Positions 32,140 to 34,388 of a DNA stretch of 34,388 nt are shown piece after piece. Below the pieces are notes generated by a model, which did not search any database, was not told the origin of the DNA, and was given only the letters and a program-made list of their open reading frames with translations. The first letter of the stretch is position 1; each line of letters opens with the position of its first letter. The position numbers and the translations under genes are program-made. This DNA is from an uncultured Clostridia bacterium (lineage in GTDB: Bacteria > Bacillota > Clostridia > Oscillospirales > UBA644): assembly GCA_944386305.1 (NCBI GenBank), contig CALXAN010000027.1, positions 1 through 34,388 of the forward strand, in the 5' to 3' direction.

Positions 32140-33168
32140 TCAGGCGCGCACGCTGAGCGAGCGAACCGGTTTGCCGGACGTGTGATGGAGCTTATACATC
32201 TCAAATGCTTTTTGGAACAGCGCCTTTGCCGTACGGTTCGGATAAGAGAGTTTGCCCTGCCGTTCATAGCTGTGCAGCTCATTGTCGCGCACGCCGATCT
32301 GTACGGTATTGCAGACAAAGCCGTACTCCCGCATGCGTGCGGACACGCTTTGGCACAGTATCATCAGAGTGATGCGTATATCTTCATCGGTTACCAAATC
32401 CCGGGGTGCGGTCGTGCTGTTGCCTATGGATTTGATTAAGGATTTTGCACCTATATTGGATACGGGCGAAGTATCCAGTCCGTTGGCGAACATCCACAGC
32501 TTTATTCCGTTTTGGCCTAATATGTGGTGTAAAAGGTCTTTGTCCGACTGCGCAAGGTGCCCTATTGTTTTGATGCCGTATCGCTGCAGCTTGCTGTGTG
32601 TGGCGCGGCCTACATAAAGAAGATCGCTGACAGGCAGCGGCCAAACAATCTCGCGGAACCGCTCGCTTGTAATGACTGTCGTTGCGTCCGGCTTTTTCAT
32701 ATCGCTGCCGAGCTTTGCAAATATCTTGTTGTAGCTGACGCCCACGGACGCCGTCACGCCCAATTCAAATTTAATCCGTTCCCGCAGCTTATCCGCAATT
32801 GCCTTGCCGTCTCCGAACAGGCGGGTGCTTCCGGTTACATCCAGCCAGCATTCGTCCAAGCCGTAAGGCTCTACTTGGTCGGTGTATTCGCTGTAAATTT
32901 CTCGTGCAATCTGCGAATATTTCATGTACAGGTCATAGTGCGGCGGTACGAAGACTATATTTGGGCATTTCCGCCTCGCCGCCCACAGCGGGTCTCCGGT
33001 TTGTACTCCGAGGGCTTTGGCGGCGTAATTCTTCGCAAGCACGATACCGTGCCGCGCTTCCGGGTCACCCGCCACTGCCACGGGTTTGCCGCGCAGCGAA
33101 GGGTTGTACAGGCATTCCACCGAGGCGTAGAAATTATTCAGATCCGAATGCAGAATAATCCTTTGCAT
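32140..33168 (-). CDS. dinB: DNA polymerase IV (Y family), truncated by in-frame TGA
   Basis: A 342-residue catalytic and little-finger part of a translesion polymerase. Catalytic acids are in ILHSDLNNFYASVE (Asp9) and EPYGLDECWLDVTG (adjacent Asp-Glu). Other signs are GIVLAKNYAAKALGV, TASVGVSYNKIFAKLGSDMKKP and the little-finger QIGVRDNELHSYERQGKL. The frame stops at TGA right after RSLSVRA, where relatives continue RAC-D/N-L, so the stop replaces a Cys codon. The lost 72 codons hold the clamp-binding motif. The truncated product may still polymerise but should be poorly recruited. GGAGAG precedes the ATG and an extended -10 (TGATATAAT, around 33206-33201) lies upstream. Its neighbours Ku and ligase make a repair cluster. 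Confidence 0.88.
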   Translation of the reverse strand: MQRIILHSDLNNFYASVECLYNPSLRGKPVAVAGDPEARHGIVLAKNYAAKALGVQTGDPLWAARRKCPNIVFVPPHYDLYMKYSQIAREIYSEYTDQVEPYGLDECWLDVTGSTRLFGDGKAIADKLRERIKFELGVTASVGVSYNKIFAKLGSDMKKPDATTVITSERFREIVWPLPVSDLLYVGRATHSKLQRYGIKTIGHLAQSDKDLLHHILGQNGIKLWMFANGLDTSPVSNIGAKSLIKSIGNSTTAPRDLVTDEDIRITLMILCQSVSARMREYGFVCNTVQIGVRDNELHSYERQGKLSYPNRTAKALFQKAFEMYKLHHTSGKPVRSLSVRA

Positions 33169-33200
33169 ATATATCTCTCCGAATTGAAAGGTATATCCGT

Positions 33201-33209
33201 ATTATATCA
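33201..33209 (-). promoter_or_regulatory. Possible Pol IV promoter, extended -10
   Basis: On the minus strand TGATATAAT, with only a weak -35 (TAGAAT) 17 bases upstream. No LexA-like palindrome was seen. Confidence 0.5.
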
Positions 33210-33264
33210 AACAGCGTCTGCATATTCTATCTGTAAATATTGGAAGTCTGAAATAGTTATTTAT

Positions 33265-33300
33265 AATAAAAAGCGGCGCCGACTTTTTTCGGCGCCGCTT
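33265..33300 (-). terminator. Terminator of the downstream-strand GNAT gene
   Basis: AAGCGGCGCCGA (33271-33282) and TCGGCGCCGCTT (33289-33300) form a 12-base stem. On the minus strand a T-rich tract (TTTTTATT) follows. Confidence 0.85.
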
Positions 33301-33393
33301 ATGTTTCTTTCGGTAATTATGTCTTTTCCGACGGCTGCAGACTGTTTCCGAGCGCTTCGGAACGATAAGCCGTACGGCAGGAATCATTTTTGC

Positions 33394-34017
33394 CTATACC
33401 AGCTGTCCCGGCAGCTTCAGCTTAACTTTGGGCGGAAACAGCTTGTCAAATTCTTCGGCTTCGTCCTCGTCCGCAAAATATCCGGCGGGCGGTTTATACA
33501 CTCCCGTGATTCCGTCAAGGAAACCTGTGCGCAGCTGCTTCAGCAGAAAGTACGGGACGATATTCTCCCGAGGCTCGGCATAATAATGGATACCGCTTTT
33601 GGAAGCGATATCAAAACCGCATTTGCCGTAAAACGCCATATTCCCCTCTATGCATACAGCTCCTGCTCCCATCTCTGCAGCTTTTTTAAGAGCATGGTCG
33701 AGCAGGATTTTACCGTATCCTCTTCGCTGAAATTCGGGGTGAATGCTTATCGGGCCGAAAGTCATGACCGGCAGTATATTGCCGTTATCCGCCTTTATTT
33801 CGGCCCGTGCAAACATGATATGTCCTATTATCCGTCCGTTGAGCAGCAAACACAAGTCAAGCTCTTTGACGAATTCGGGCCTGTCTCGGAACCGGTGCAG
33901 AATATAGTGCTCCGTACACCCCGGGCGGTAGACGTTCCAAAATGCTTCTCTTGTAAGATTTTCTACCGCACGGTAGTCTTCGGCGGTTTCATTGCGTATA
34001 ATGCAGTCTTTGTTCAT
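33394..34017 (-). CDS. GNAT-family N-acetyltransferase
   Basis: A 207-residue acetyltransferase of the 'predicted N-acetyltransferase YhbS-like' kind (COG3153 impression). Seen are IIRNETAEDYRAVENLTREAFWN at the start, a strand ending MTFGPISIHPEFQ, the acetyl-CoA loop QRRGYGKILLDHAL, and VCIEGNMAFYGKCGF, where the Tyr is a common general acid. The substrate is unknown. The ribosome binding site is weak (AAAGAG). It is monocistronic between a terminator and the repeat-containing end of the window. Confidence 0.85.
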   Translation of the reverse strand: MNKDCIIRNETAEDYRAVENLTREAFWNVYRPGCTEHYILHRFRDRPEFVKELDLCLLLNGRIIGHIMFARAEIKADNGNILPVMTFGPISIHPEFQRRGYGKILLDHALKKAAEMGAGAVCIEGNMAFYGKCGFDIASKSGIHYYAEPRENIVPYFLLKQLRTGFLDGITGVYKPPAGYFADEDEAEEFDKLFPPKVKLKLPGQLV

Positions 34018-34388
34018 AATCGATAGCTCTTTCTGTTTAAGTCTTTTTTATTATGAGATTCGGCCGATTGATGATGTATTTGGTAAAATGCTGTAACTGT
34101 CTTACGGTTTCGGCGCCGACTGGCGAGCTGTCGTGAGGGCGTTTGCAGCCTGAACGCCCTGGATTCGCAAGTCATACCGTCTAAGCTGCATGGGAAGGAT
34201 AATTTTGGCTTTTCAGTGGAAGAATCCGAACTCGCAAATGATGCGACAGCGAACCGTTGTGAGGGCGTTTACAACCGCGCAGGCTATTAGGTTCCCGCAA
34301 AGTCTTTACCTCTTTGCGGGGTGAGGAGAAACAGCGTAGCGGGCGAGTAGTTTTTATTTAAAAAAATCGGAGAAAGCGCAGCTTATTT
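34018..34388. other. Window end: no gene, imperfect repeats and a hairpin
   Basis: No ORF with a start and family signature is seen. Two similar 29-base segments (34122-34150 and 34248-34276) share GTGAGGGCGTTT and flanks. A hairpin CCCGCAAAG/CTTTGCGGG lies at 34294-34320. It could be decayed coding or mobile-element sequence. Confidence 0.45.

Noticed and set aside
31924-32142. Selenocysteine insertion at the Pol IV TGA
   Set aside because: The TGA is at a Cys position and a small AGCAG/CTGCT hairpin lies about 24 bases downstream. However, the loop lacks SECIS-like features and no selenoprotein context is known for Pol IV, so a nonsense mutation or sequence error is simpler.
32557-34026. 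A 489-codon plus-strand ORF
   Set aside because: It is antisense to two well-supported minus-strand genes (Pol IV and GNAT), has no ribosome binding site and shows no family signature.

Overview
The window looks like chromosome from a spore-former-type Firmicute of class Clostridia, probably an uncultured gut lineage. The evidence is the clostridial alpha-operon order (map, KOW protein, infA, rpmJ, rpsM, rpsK, rpsD, rpoA, rplQ), strong AGGAGG-type ribosome binding sites, sigma-A promoters with 17-base spacers, zinc-type S4 and L33 proteins, BspA-like leucine-rich repeat (LRR) proteins, a CotH lipoprotein and a Ku/ligase pair. TGA is a normal stop codon throughout. Ile is often ATA, and Glu/Lys are mostly GAG/AAG, until about 29.9 kb where usage shifts to GAA/AAA. 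I cannot place it to genus.

Layout: (1) 1-3922, tail of the ribosomal alpha operon, closed by a terminator. (2) 4.0-7.9 kb, two BspA-like LRR surface proteins, each with its own promoter; the second has a long acidic cytoplasmic tail and is translationally coupled to a 69-residue two-helix membrane protein. (3) 8.4-11.8 kb on the minus strand, a DUF2156 protein and a GNAT acetyltransferase (ATGA overlap), then a CotH-kinase lipoprotein with a run of nine G at its ribosome binding site. (4) 12.0-19.9 kb, an exoprotein cluster: a DUF4091/GH123-like lipoprotein, an unknown membrane-anchored protein, a glycosidase-fold protein lacking both catalytic Glu residues, and a DD-carboxypeptidase-fold protein lacking its catalytic motifs. 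The last may be co-transcribed with a YtqA-type radical SAM gene. (5) 21.0-23.5 kb, rpmG-secE-nusG-rplK-rplA, ending in a terminator without rplJ/rplL. (6) 23.6-27.9 kb, a MarR regulator with a candidate operator and a heterodimeric ABC exporter. (7) 28.3-29.05 kb on the minus strand, an ECF-transporter S component behind a consensus promoter, a three-way-junction RNA fold and an intrinsic terminator: a probable riboswitch of unidentified class. (8) 29.3-34.0 kb, an accessory block with two MITE-like repeat units, a small conserved-looking protein divergent from Ku and an ATP-dependent ligase (minimal NHEJ), a convergent Pol IV gene broken by an in-frame TGA, and a GNAT acetyltransferase.

Five proteins between 4.0 and 19.9 kb share one plan: signal peptide, large extracellular domain, one C-terminal membrane helix, basic cytoplasmic tail, and no sortase motif. 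Two of them are apparent pseudoenzymes lying next to each other. The best candidates for undescribed biology are this surface set, especially the dead glycosidase and dead carboxypeptidase, and the orphan leader RNA of the ECF gene. All homology statements come from reading the translated sequence; no database search was run.
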